Of a stretch of 12,969 nt of DNA, positions 1 to 6,624 are shown piece after piece. Positions within the stretch are counted from its first letter, which is position 1; the number at the start of each line of letters is the position of its first letter. Made by a program: the position numbers and the translations under genes. Below the pieces are notes generated by a model. It was not told where the DNA came from. It saw nothing but the letters and a program-made list of their open reading frames with translations, and searched no databases. The stretch is from JBKDZR01 sp047971485 (GTDB taxonomy: Bacteria > Pseudomonadota > Alphaproteobacteria > Rhodobacterales > Rhodobacteraceae): contig JBKDZR010000023.1 in the NCBI GenBank assembly GCA_047971485.1, positions 1-12,969 on the forward strand, in the 5' to 3' direction.

Positions 1-270
1 GGGGTTCGGTGCAGGATCCTTCGGTGCTGTGCTGTTCCCCATCAGCCTGACACAAGGCCTGCCGTCGCCCGGGTCTCAATGCGGGGGGTGTCCCTCGCAT
101 GGCGATTGGCGTCTGCCAGCGCGCCCTTGTGTGGGTGTGCGTCCGCTGCTGTCAAAAGGGTCCGACAGGGGCGTTGCATCGTGGCATCATAGCCAGCCGA
201 TGGGGGGGCTTGCGGCGGGCAATCAGGTTTGCCCGCAAGGTGTGCCTTGGGCGGGATTTGCCCCGGCACA
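1..270. other. Intergenic stretch, no gene recognised
   Basis: No reading frame here has a convincing ribosome binding site, a recognisable protein family or the codon pattern of the neighbouring genes. Short open frames on both strands read as proline/arginine-rich shadow translations. One hairpin is visible: gcgggcaa at 215-222 pairs with ttgcccgc at 229-236 across a 6-nt loop. It has no T-run on either side, so it is not a clear intrinsic terminator. A gene that enters from the left edge and ends within the first 50 bases cannot be excluded. Confidence 0.5.
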
Positions 271-272
271 TG

Positions 273-295
273 AAAAAGGGGCCCGAAGGCCCCTT
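273..295 (-). terminator. Intrinsic terminator of the VPLPA-CTERM gene
   Basis: On the minus strand, 22 nt after the stop codon of the secreted-protein gene, a perfect 8-bp stem (aaggggcc / ggcccctt, 288-295 pairing with 276-283) closes on a TTCG tetraloop, an unusually stable loop. It runs into five Ts (277-273). This is a textbook Rho-independent terminator and it supports the minus-strand gene being a real, monocistronic unit. Confidence 0.88.
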
Positions 296-317
296 GATCA
301 AATTCTGTCCGCAGCGC

Positions 318-923
318 TCAGGCTTTGGATTTCACCCGGCGGCGCAGCGCGCCCAGCAGGACGAGGCCACCGGCCATCATCGGCAGAGCGGCCGGAACCG
401 GCACTTCCGGCACTGCGACCGAGAAGGTCCAGGTGCCGATGCCGGTGTTGATGGCGCTGCTGTAGGTGAAGGACCAGTCAGCGGTGGTGTTGTCATAGTA
501 ACCGGAGCTGTCCGCAACGCTCAGCGTGCCGCCCAGGTTGGCCGAACGGGTCAGGCCGGCTTGTTCGGTCAGCGCGTAGGTGGTTTCGCTGATCATGAAA
601 GAGAACGTGCCCGCACCGGTACCCCAGTCGATGTAGAACGTGTCGCCGTTGTTCACGCCGCCACCGCTGGCCACCGTCAGCACATTGCTGGGGGAGATCC
701 CGATGGTACCGTTGTCCAGCAGCGCGAAGGTGTGGGCAGCACCGGCAATGTGGTCGTTCGCCAAGGTCGGGGTGATGGTCGCACCGGCCTGCAGCGGAAT
801 GGTGTTCAAACCTTCACCCGACAGGGAGAAGGACGAACCCGGCATCACCGGAACGGCCAGCGCGGCGCCTGCGGTCATGACCAGACCGACCGCGGCAGCC
901 GAGAGCTTCTTGAGTACTTTCAT
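318..923 (-). CDS. Secreted protein with VPLPA-type CTERM sorting signal
   Basis: A 201-residue exported protein of unknown molecular function. Residues 1-23 form a Sec signal peptide: a lysine-containing start, a hydrophobic core and an ALA-VP cleavage site. The mature region (about 24-170) is rich in Gly, Ser, Thr, Asn and beta-prone stretches, with no catalytic motif I recognise. The tail is the tripartite sorting signal: VPVPA at 174-178, a hydrophobic span at 179-192, then a basic cluster (RRR at 194-196, K198, K200). In Rhodobacterales such tails (VPLPA-CTERM) are processed by a dedicated exosortase, so the protein is probably delivered to the cell surface or extracellular matrix; no exosortase lies in this window. 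The ATG at 923 is chosen because GAGG lies 5 nt upstream; a TTG five codons earlier is less likely. The gene has its own promoter region and terminator and is transcribed away from yebC. The sorting class is secure; the function is unknown. Confidence 0.9.
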   Translation of the reverse strand: MKVLKKLSAAAVGLVMTAGAALAVPVMPGSSFSLSGEGLNTIPLQAGATITPTLANDHIAGAAHTFALLDNGTIGISPSNVLTVASGGGVNNGDTFYIDWGTGAGTFSFMISETTYALTEQAGLTRSANLGGTLSVADSSGYYDNTTADWSFTYSSAINTGIGTWTFSVAVPEVPVPAALPMMAGGLVLLGALRRRVKSKA

Positions 924-959
924 GGTATCCTCACACAACTAAAAGGTCTGTTCGGCGCC

Positions 960-987
960 TTTATACTCAACGTGAGTTAGCCGTGAA
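960..987 (-). promoter_or_regulatory. Putative promoter of the CTERM gene with embedded inverted repeat
   Basis: Reading the minus strand, TTCACG (987-982, 4 of 6 to the sigma-70 -35 consensus) lies 16 nt upstream of TATAAA (965-960, 5 of 6 to the -10). This places a start of transcription about 30 nt before the ATG at 923. A short inverted repeat, actca-N3-tgagt at 965-977, fills the spacer and touches the -10, a usual position for a repressor site. Upstream, 988-1065 is very AT-rich compared with the rest of the window and could act as an UP element or a site for an AT-binding protein. The promoter is inferred from sequence only. Confidence 0.5.
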
Positions 988-1349
988 ATGATAAAATTCA
1001 GTTAAAATCAAATTTCGGATAAAATACTGAAAATTAATATTTTAGTTGCCCATTGTTTTTTGCGATTTAATGGATTGACTGGTGTGGGGGCGCAATGGGC
1101 TGCCTGGATATGCTGCACATGCAGGACTGCTGCACATGCAGGACTGTAGCGTGACAGGGACGGATTTGGGCCTTTTGGTGTTGGGCAACTCGCGTTGACG
1201 GGGTGATTCGAGCCCTGACATGTCCGGACGGGCGGCTGACGGGGATCGGCGGGCCCGGATCGGCAGAGGATCCTGCGGCTGTCGCCCTTGCAGGGGCGGG
1301 GTCAGTGAAGTATGGACCGCGCTGACCCTGATTTTCGGAGGAGACGCGC
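988..1349. other. Divergent intergenic region, AT-rich then GC-rich
   Basis: About 360 bases between the CTERM gene (minus) and yebC (plus) with no credible gene. The left part (988-1070) is AT-rich and includes aaaattaatatttt around 1030-1043. The right part returns to the GC content of the genome and holds the 17-bp tandem duplication at 1111-1144. A possible yebC -35 (TTGACG, 1195-1200) has no good -10 at the proper distance, so the yebC promoter is not resolved. A minus-strand open frame across 1067-1390 overlaps the start of yebC and has no family resemblance. Confidence 0.6.
1111..1144. repeat. 17-bp tandem duplication with near-palindromic core
   Basis: The unit tgctgcacatgcaggac occurs twice without interruption (1111-1127 and 1128-1144). 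Each copy contains ctgca-ca-tgcag, a 5-bp inverted repeat around a 2-nt centre, at 1113-1124 and 1130-1141. The two centres are 17 bp apart, a little over one and a half helical turns. It could be a pair of binding sites for a dimeric regulator or a chance slippage duplication. Confidence 0.85.
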
Positions 1350-2099
1350 ATGGCCGGACATTCCAAATGGGCTAACATCCAGCATCGCAAGGGCCGTCAG
1401 GATGCGGCGCGCTCGAAACTGTTTTCCAAGCTTGCCAAGGAAATCACCGTGGCCGCCAAGATGGGCGACCCCGACCCGGACAAGAACCCGCGCCTGCGTC
1501 TGGCGGTGAAAGAGGCCAAGTCCAGTTCCGTTCCCAAGGACGTCATCGAGCGCGCCATCAAGAAATCCATGGGCGGCGAGGGCGATGATTACGAGGAAAT
1601 CCGCTACGAAGGGTACGGGCCCAACGGTGTCGCGGTGATCGTCGAGGCGATGACCGACAACCGTAACCGGACGGCGTCAAACGTGCGTTCGACCTTTTCG
1701 AAGAATGGCGGCAACCTGGGGGAAACCGGATCCGTCGCCTTCATGTTCGATCGCAAGGGCGAGGTTGTCTATCCGGTGGATGCGGGCGATGCCGACGCGA
1801 TCATGGAGGCCGCCATCGAAGCGGGCGCCGAAGATGTGGAAAGCAGCGAGGACGGCCACGTCATCTATTGTGCCGACACCGATCTGAACGATGTGTCCAC
1901 CGCGCTTGAGGCGGCTCTGGGCGAAAGCGAAAGCACCAAGCTGATCTGGAAGCCGCAGACGACGACGGAACTGGGGTTGGAAGACGCCCAGAAGCTGATG
2001 AAGCTGATTGAGACGCTGGAAGACGACGATGACGTGCAGCGCGTCACCGCAAATTTCGAGGTGTCCGACGAGGTGATGGAAGCCCTCAGCGCCGCCTGA
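1350..2099 (+). CDS. yebC: YebC/PmpR/TACO1-family regulatory protein
   Basis: A 249-residue member of the YebC/TACO1 family. Members have been described as DNA-binding transcriptional regulators (PmpR) and, for mitochondrial TACO1 and some bacterial homologues, as translation factors acting on difficult sequences such as proline runs. The N-terminus carries the family signature: AGHSKWANIQHRKGRQD at residues 2-18, followed by the LFSKLAKEI helix. GYGPNGVAVIVEAMTDNRNRT, starting near residue 88, is another hallmark, and the C-terminus is acidic (EDDDD near residue 230). Length is typical. The start is fixed by GGAGGAG at 1337-1343, 6 nt before the ATG. The EamA-type transporter gene follows 45 nt downstream without a terminator, so the two may share a transcript. 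A cytoplasmic location is expected. Family assignment is secure; whether this protein acts on DNA or on the ribosome is not decided by the sequence. Confidence 0.96.
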   Translation: MAGHSKWANIQHRKGRQDAARSKLFSKLAKEITVAAKMGDPDPDKNPRLRLAVKEAKSSSVPKDVIERAIKKSMGGEGDDYEEIRYEGYGPNGVAVIVEAMTDNRNRTASNVRSTFSKNGGNLGETGSVAFMFDRKGEVVYPVDAGDADAIMEAAIEAGAEDVESSEDGHVIYCADTDLNDVSTALEAALGESESTKLIWKPQTTTELGLEDAQKLMKLIETLEDDDDVQRVTANFEVSDEVMEALSAA

Positions 2100-2144
2100 C
2101 GGGCCGGGCTGGTCTTCCCGTCCGCCGCGTGGCAGGAGGACCCC

Positions 2145-3062
2145 ATGGTCAGTTCCGCCGCCGATGTTCCCGCTTCGCGTCCCCTTACCGCCATCCTGTG
2201 GATGGTGCTGACCGGGCTGCTGTTCGTCGGTGTTCAGGCAACGGTCAAGGTGATCGGGCCGGATATTCCGGCGGCGCAATCGGCCTTTCTGCGCTATCTT
2301 CTGGGCGTTGTCCTGATGGCGCCCATGTGGCCCCATTTGATCCGCACGCCCATCGCCCGTGCCGATCTGCGCCTGTTTGTCGGGCGTGGCGTGTTGCATA
2401 CGCTGGGTGTGGGGTGCTGGTTCTACGCCATGACCCAGATCACCCTGGCCGAGGTGACGGCGATGAACTATCTGGCGCCGATCTATGTCACGATCGGGGC
2501 TGCGTTGTTTCTGGGGGAAACCTTGTCGTTCCGGCGGATCTTGGCCATCGTGGTCGCACTGATCGGTGGGCTGATCATTCTGCGCCCGGGGGTTCGCGCG
2601 CTGGGGGCCGGCCATGTGGCGATGCTGGTCACCGGGCTGAGTTTTGGGATCAGCTATCTGATGGCCAAGGTGTTTTCCAACCGTTATCCGCCGGATGTGG
2701 TGGTCATGATGCTGACCCTGACCGTGACGGTCGGGCTGGCCCCGTTCGCGCTGTTGGTTTGGGCGCCGGTGTCGCTGGTGGATATGGGCCTGCTGACGCT
2801 GGTGGCGGCCTTCGCCACAGCGGGGCATTACACGATGGTGCTGGCCTTTCGCGCGGCGCCGATCACCGTCACCCAGCCGGCGACCTTCCTGCAGCTGGTC
2901 TGGGCTGTGCTGCTGGGGGCTCTGGTCTTTGGCGAGCCGCTGGATGGCTGGGTGATGACCGGCGGCGGGGTGATCGTCGCGGCGATCAGCTTCATGGCCT
3001 GGCGCGAGGCAGTGGCTCGCCGCCGCGCGACCACGCCGAACCCGATGCAGACCAAGACGTGA
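2145..3062 (+). CDS. EamA/DMT-superfamily membrane transporter
   Basis: A 305-residue inner-membrane protein with ten predicted helices (roughly 14-36, 44-63, 78-97, 101-119, 131-147, 156-176, 184-206, 212-234, 244-262, 268-286). This is the two-times-five EamA architecture of the drug/metabolite transporter superfamily. Each half ends its fourth helix with a conserved G-E pair: FLGETLS at 122-128 and VFGEPLD at 261-267, the duplication mark of the family. The basic C-terminal end (around 287-294) should be cytoplasmic. Members export or import amino acids, metabolites or drugs; the substrate cannot be read from the sequence. AGGAGGA at 2134-2140, 4 nt before the ATG, fixes the start. It lies between yebC and the M3 peptidase gene and is probably read from the yebC side. 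A perfect 16-bp palindrome begins directly after its stop codon. Confidence 0.93.
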   Translation: MVSSAADVPASRPLTAILWMVLTGLLFVGVQATVKVIGPDIPAAQSAFLRYLLGVVLMAPMWPHLIRTPIARADLRLFVGRGVLHTLGVGCWFYAMTQITLAEVTAMNYLAPIYVTIGAALFLGETLSFRRILAIVVALIGGLIILRPGVRALGAGHVAMLVTGLSFGISYLMAKVFSNRYPPDVVVMMLTLTVTVGLAPFALLVWAPVSLVDMGLLTLVAAFATAGHYTMVLAFRAAPITVTQPATFLQLVWAVLLGALVFGEPLDGWVMTGGGVIVAAISFMAWREAVARRRATTPNPMQTKT

Positions 3063-3078
3063 TCGCGCAATTGCGCGA
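3063..3078. repeat. Perfect 16-bp palindrome after the transporter gene
   Basis: TCGCGCAATTGCGCGA is exactly self-complementary and begins at the base after the TGA of the EamA gene. There is no loop and no following T-run, so it is a poor intrinsic terminator; as DNA it is a symmetric site for a dimeric protein. The M3 peptidase gene begins about 70 nt further on. Confidence 0.8.
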
Positions 3079-3150
3079 AACTGCGGGGATCCGGTTGCGG
3101 CGGGGCGGGGTTCGGTCCTAGGTAGGGCATCGACCTGACAGGGGGTGCCC

Positions 3151-4974
3151 ATGCACATTCAGCCGAACCTTTCCCGCGATGCCGCCACCGATGCCGGCGC
3201 CCGCCCGCTGGGTGACCTGCCCGATTGGGACCTGAGCGATCTTTACACCGCCCCCGACGCGCCGGAACTGACCCGGGACATGGCGTGGCTGGAACAGGCC
3301 TGCACCGATTTCGCCACTGATTATCAAGGCAAGCTGGCGGGCCTTGATGCAGCCGGTCTGCTGGTGGCGATGCAGCGCGACGAACGGATCAGCGCGGTGG
3401 CCGGGCGGATCATGTCCTATGCGGGCCTGCGCTATTACCAGAACACCACCGATGCCGGGCGGGCCAAATTCATGGCCGATTGCCAGGATCGGATCACGGT
3501 GATGACCGGCCAACTGGTCTTCTGGTCGTTGGAGCTGAACACGATCGACGACGATCGCCTGAATGCGATGCTGGACGAGAATGCCGATCTGGGGCGCTAT
3601 CGCTCGCTCTTCACCCGGTTGCGGGCGATGAAGCCGCATCAACTGTCGGATGAGTTGGAGACCTACCTGCACGATCAGTCCACAGTGGGTGCGGCGGCGT
3701 GGAACCGGTTGTTCGATGAAACCGTGGCCGGGCTGGAGTTTACCGTTGAGGGCCAGGTGATGGGGATCGAGGAAACCCTGAACCTGCTGTCAGATCAGGA
3801 TCGTGCCAAGCGTGAGGCCGGGGCCCGGGAAATCGCCCGTGTGTTTGGTGAGAACATCAAGCTCTTTGCCCGTGTTCACAACACCCTGGCCAAGGAAAAA
3901 GAGATCGAGGATCGCTGGCGCAAGATGCCCTCGGCCCAGGCCGGGCGGCACCTGTCCAACGATGTCGAGCCCGAGGTGGTCGAGGCCCTGCGCAATGCCG
4001 TGGTCGCCGCTTATCCGAAACTGTCGCATCGGTATTATGACCTCAAGCGCAAGTGGCTGGGCCTGGATCGCATGCAGGTTTGGGATCGCAACGCGCCCCT
4101 GCCCATGGAAAGCGATCGTCTGGTCGGTTGGGATGAAGCCCGCGATACGGTGATGGATGCCTATGCCGGCTTTGATCCCAAGATGGCCGAGATCGCCGCG
4201 CCTTTCTTCGACAAGGGCTGGATTGATGCGGGCGTCAAACCGGGCAAGGCGCCCGGGGCCTTCGCCCATCCCACAGTGACTGATGTTCACCCCTATGTGA
4301 TGCTGAACTATCTGGGCAAGCCGCGCGATGTGATGACCCTGGCTCATGAGCTGGGTCATGGGGTGCATCAGGTGCTGGCTGCCGGGCAGGGCGAGTTGCT
4401 GGCCTCAACCCCGCTGACGCTTGCCGAAACCGCCAGTGTCTTCGGCGAGATGCTGACCTTTCGGGCGCTGCTGGATCAGGCCAGGGACAAGGCCGAACGC
4501 AAGACCCTGCTGGCGGGCAAGGTCGAGGACATGATCAACACGGTGGTCCGCCAGATCGCTTTTTATGATTTCGAGTGCAAGCTGCACGAGGCCCGCCGCG
4601 CCGGGGAACTGACGCCCGAAGATATCAACGCCCTGTGGATGAGCGTTCAGGCCGAAAGCCTGGGCCCGGCGTTCGACTTCATGGAGGGTTATGATGTATT
4701 CTGGGCATACATCCCGCATTTTGTTCATTCGCCCTTCTATGTCTACGCCTATGCCTTCGGCGACGGCCTGGTGAATGCGCTTTATGCCGTTTACCAAGAG
4801 GGCGATCCGGCCTTTGCCGAGAAGTATTTCGACATGCTTCGGGCCGGTGGTTCCAAGCATCACACGGAACTGCTGGCCCCCTTCGGGCTGGATGCCTCGG
4901 ATCCGGCCTTCTGGGACAAGGGGCTGGGCATGATCGCCGCGATGATTGATGAGTTGGAGGCAATGGAAGACTGA
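3151..4974 (+). CDS. M3-family oligoendopeptidase (PepF type)
   Basis: A 607-residue zinc metallopeptidase of family M3, oligoendopeptidase F type, expected to cut short peptides in the cytoplasm and to contribute to turnover of peptides released by larger proteases. The zinc site is intact: HELGH at 399-403 (HEXXH) and the third ligand Glu in LAETAS at residue 426, the usual distance. The helical N-terminal region (about 1-190) matches the oligopeptidase F N-terminal domain, and the catalytic domain fills about 195-585. No signal peptide is seen. Full length for the family. The ATG at 3151 is preferred over a GTG at 3145 because AGGGGG at 3140-3145 then sits 5 nt upstream. An upstream palindrome separates it from the transporter gene; a hairpin terminator lies just after the stop. 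Substrate specificity is not predictable. Confidence 0.95.
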   Translation: MHIQPNLSRDAATDAGARPLGDLPDWDLSDLYTAPDAPELTRDMAWLEQACTDFATDYQGKLAGLDAAGLLVAMQRDERISAVAGRIMSYAGLRYYQNTTDAGRAKFMADCQDRITVMTGQLVFWSLELNTIDDDRLNAMLDENADLGRYRSLFTRLRAMKPHQLSDELETYLHDQSTVGAAAWNRLFDETVAGLEFTVEGQVMGIEETLNLLSDQDRAKREAGAREIARVFGENIKLFARVHNTLAKEKEIEDRWRKMPSAQAGRHLSNDVEPEVVEALRNAVVAAYPKLSHRYYDLKRKWLGLDRMQVWDRNAPLPMESDRLVGWDEARDTVMDAYAGFDPKMAEIAAPFFDKGWIDAGVKPGKAPGAFAHPTVTDVHPYVMLNYLGKPRDVMTLAHELGHGVHQVLAAGQGELLASTPLTLAETASVFGEMLTFRALLDQARDKAERKTLLAGKVEDMINTVVRQIAFYDFECKLHEARRAGELTPEDINALWMSVQAESLGPAFDFMEGYDVFWAYIPHFVHSPFYVYAYAFGDGLVNALYAVYQEGDPAFAEKYFDMLRAGGSKHHTELLAPFGLDASDPAFWDKGLGMIAAMIDELEAMED

Positions 4975-4988
4975 TCCCATATGGGATC
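4973..4988. repeat. Perfect 16-bp palindrome overlapping the peptidase stop codon
   Basis: GATCCCATATGGGATC is exactly self-complementary and includes the last two bases of the M3 peptidase TGA. It directly abuts the terminator stem beginning at 4989. It may extend the terminator structure in RNA or be a DNA site. Confidence 0.8.
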
Positions 4989-5018
4989 GACCGGTCCCTG
5001 CCGAAGGGGCCGGTCTTT
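4989..5018 (+). terminator. Probable terminator of the peptidase gene
   Basis: gaccggtccc (4989-4998) pairs with ggggccggtc (5006-5015), giving ten base pairs with one G-U and a 7-nt loop. A short TTT follows at 5016-5018. The T-run is brief, so termination may be partial; the adjacent palindrome could strengthen the structure. Confidence 0.6.
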
Positions 5019-5046
5019 GCTGTCGCATGGGGCTTTTGCGTAAAAT
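5017..5046 (+). promoter_or_regulatory. Possible promoter of the ATP-grasp/Anbu gene cluster
   Basis: TTGCTG (5017-5022, 3 of 6 to the -35 consensus) and TAAAAT (5041-5046, 5 of 6 to the -10 consensus) are separated by 18 nt, in a locally AT-rich patch between the terminator and the ATP-grasp gene. It would give a leader of roughly 150 nt. The -35 is weak and the call is tentative. Confidence 0.3.
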
Positions 5047-5203
5047 ATAGGCGACAATCCGGCCGGGGCGAAAAAAAGCCGTCGCCAGGCCCTGCCAGGG
5101 CAGCCGTCGTTCGCCGCCTCTTGCCTTTATCGTTCAGGTTCTCTTTGCTGAAGGGACGCAACCGGGCAGGCAGACCCGACCGGAGGAAGAATAAAGACCC
5201 CGC
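5047..5203 (+). other. Long leader of the ATP-grasp/Anbu cluster, with repeats
   Basis: About 150 nt without a gene ahead of the first cluster gene. An 8-bp direct repeat, agccgtcg, at 5077-5084 and 5102-5109 brackets a small hairpin (gccct 5089-5093 with agggc 5097-5101). A run of seven As lies at 5071-5077. The ribosome binding site GGAGGAAG (5182-5189) is 14 nt from the ATG, farther than usual. No known riboswitch is recognised. Confidence 0.4.
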
Positions 5204-6619
5204 ATGACGCAGAATTTTTTCAACGAAATGTACAACGATGGTCAGATCCGCGCGCCGTATCAGGGGCTGGTGGATTGGCAAAGCAACATGCCGGCCGAAC
5301 TGCGCAGCCTCAAGCAGGCCGAGGCCGAGGCGCTGTTCCGCCGTATCGGAATCACCTTCGCCGTCTATGGCGAGGGCGGCGATCCTGACCGGCTGATCCC
5401 GTTCGACATGCACCCGCGCGTTTTTTCCGCCGCCGAATGGGCGCGGCTGGAAAAGGGGGTCAAGCAACGGGCGCGGGCGCTGAATGCCTTTTTGTCGGAC
5501 ATCTATGACCGGGGCGAAATCGTGCGGGCCGGCAAGGTGCCTGCGCGGCTGGTCTATCGGAATGAGGCCTTCGAAAAGGCGGTGGTCGGGTTCCGTCCGC
5601 CGCGTTCTGTCTATTCCCATATCGTCGGCATTGATATCGTGCGCACTGGCCCGGACGATTTCTTCGTGCTGGAAGATAACTGCCGCACCCCGTCGGGCGT
5701 GTCCTACATGCTGGAAAACCGCGAGATCATGATGCGCATGTTCCCGCAGCTTTTCCGCGAAAACCGCATCGCGCCGGTGGACAGCTATTCCCAGATCCTG
5801 CGTCGAACCCTGTCCTCGGTCGCGCCGCAGAAATGCGATGGCGAACCGAAAGTGGTGATCCTGACCCCGGGGCATTTCAACTCGGCTTACTATGAGCACA
5901 CGTTCCTGGCCGATCTGATGGGGATCGAACTGGTCGAGGGGCAGGATCTGTTCGTCGAGGGCGATTTCGTCTGGATGCGCACCACCGAGGGGCCGCAGAA
6001 GGTAGATGTTATCTATCGGCGCATCGACGATGCGTTCATCGACCCGCTGTGTTTCCGTCCCGACAGCATGCTGGGCGTGCCGGGGCTGATGAATGTCTAT
6101 CGCTCAGGTGGCGTGACGATCTGTTCGGCGCCCGGGGCGGGGGTGGCCGATGACAAGGCGATCTATACCTTCGTGCCGGACATGGTGCGCTTTTACCTGG
6201 GCGAAGAACCGATCCTGCAGAACGTTCCGACCTGGCAGTGCCATTTGCGCGATGAGCAACAATATGTGTTGGAGAACCTCAAGGACCTGGTGGTCAAGGA
6301 GGTGCACGGCTCGGGCGGCTATGGCATGTTGATCGGCCCGCGGGCCAGTCAGAGCGAACGGGATCTCTTTGCCGACAAGATCCGCGAAAACCCGGGCAAT
6401 TACATCGCCCAGCCCACCCTGTCGCTGTCCACCGTGCCCAGTTTTGTTGAAGAAGGCATCGCCCCGCGTCACGTGGATCTGCGACCCTTCTGTCTGGTGG
6501 GGGAAACCGTGGAACTGGTCCAGGGCGGTTTGACACGTGTGGCGCTGAAACAGGGCTCGCTGGTGGTGAATTCGTCCCAGGGCGGGGGCGTCAAGGACAC
6601 CTGGGTGCTGGCGGAGTAA
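5204..6619 (+). CDS. Circularly permuted ATP-grasp protein (DUF404/DUF407 type)
   Basis: A 471-residue cytoplasmic protein of the circularly permuted type 2 ATP-grasp family, predicted to activate a carboxylate with ATP and join it to an amine. Family marks are LEDNCRTPSG at 156-165 with following SYMLENR, VKEVHGSGGYGMLIGP at 364-379 (glycine-rich nucleotide loop after a lysine) and HVDLRPF at 423-429 (the D-x-R near the metal site). The order of these motifs fits the permuted fold, and the length is typical. It is the first of four closely packed genes; the alpha-E gene begins 5 nt after its stop. Homologues are nearly always next to alpha-E and transglutaminase genes, pointing to one pathway. 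Known from comparative genomics: such enzymes are predicted amide or peptide ligases. The true substrate is not known to me. The ATG fits homologous N-termini (FNEMYNDGQIR), although its ribosome binding site is rather distant. Confidence 0.93.
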   Translation: MTQNFFNEMYNDGQIRAPYQGLVDWQSNMPAELRSLKQAEAEALFRRIGITFAVYGEGGDPDRLIPFDMHPRVFSAAEWARLEKGVKQRARALNAFLSDIYDRGEIVRAGKVPARLVYRNEAFEKAVVGFRPPRSVYSHIVGIDIVRTGPDDFFVLEDNCRTPSGVSYMLENREIMMRMFPQLFRENRIAPVDSYSQILRRTLSSVAPQKCDGEPKVVILTPGHFNSAYYEHTFLADLMGIELVEGQDLFVEGDFVWMRTTEGPQKVDVIYRRIDDAFIDPLCFRPDSMLGVPGLMNVYRSGGVTICSAPGAGVADDKAIYTFVPDMVRFYLGEEPILQNVPTWQCHLRDEQQYVLENLKDLVVKEVHGSGGYGMLIGPRASQSERDLFADKIRENPGNYIAQPTLSLSTVPSFVEEGIAPRHVDLRPFCLVGETVELVQGGLTRVALKQGSLVVNSSQGGGVKDTWVLAE

Positions 6620-6624
6620 CGGCA

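Noticed and set aside
42..269. A 75-codon minus-strand open frame near the left edge
   Set aside because: No ribosome binding site, no family pattern, and proline/alanine/arginine-rich composition typical of non-coding GC-rich DNA.
1111..1144. CRISPR-like repeats
   Set aside because: Only two copies, adjacent with no spacer, and no cas genes.
1677..3158. A 493-codon open frame on the minus strand
   Set aside because: It lies opposite yebC and the EamA transporter gene, which have clear families and ribosome binding sites. Its product is Gln/His/Arg/Asp-rich low-complexity, the usual antisense shadow of GC-rich coding DNA.
4973..4988. Attachment site or transposon end
   Set aside because: No integrase, transposase or matching second copy in the window; the palindrome fits a gene-end structure better.
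4679..5899. A 406-codon open frame on the minus strand across the terminator and the ATP-grasp start
   Set aside because: Antisense to the peptidase end and the ATP-grasp gene and with shadow-like composition; it would also read through the terminator hairpin.
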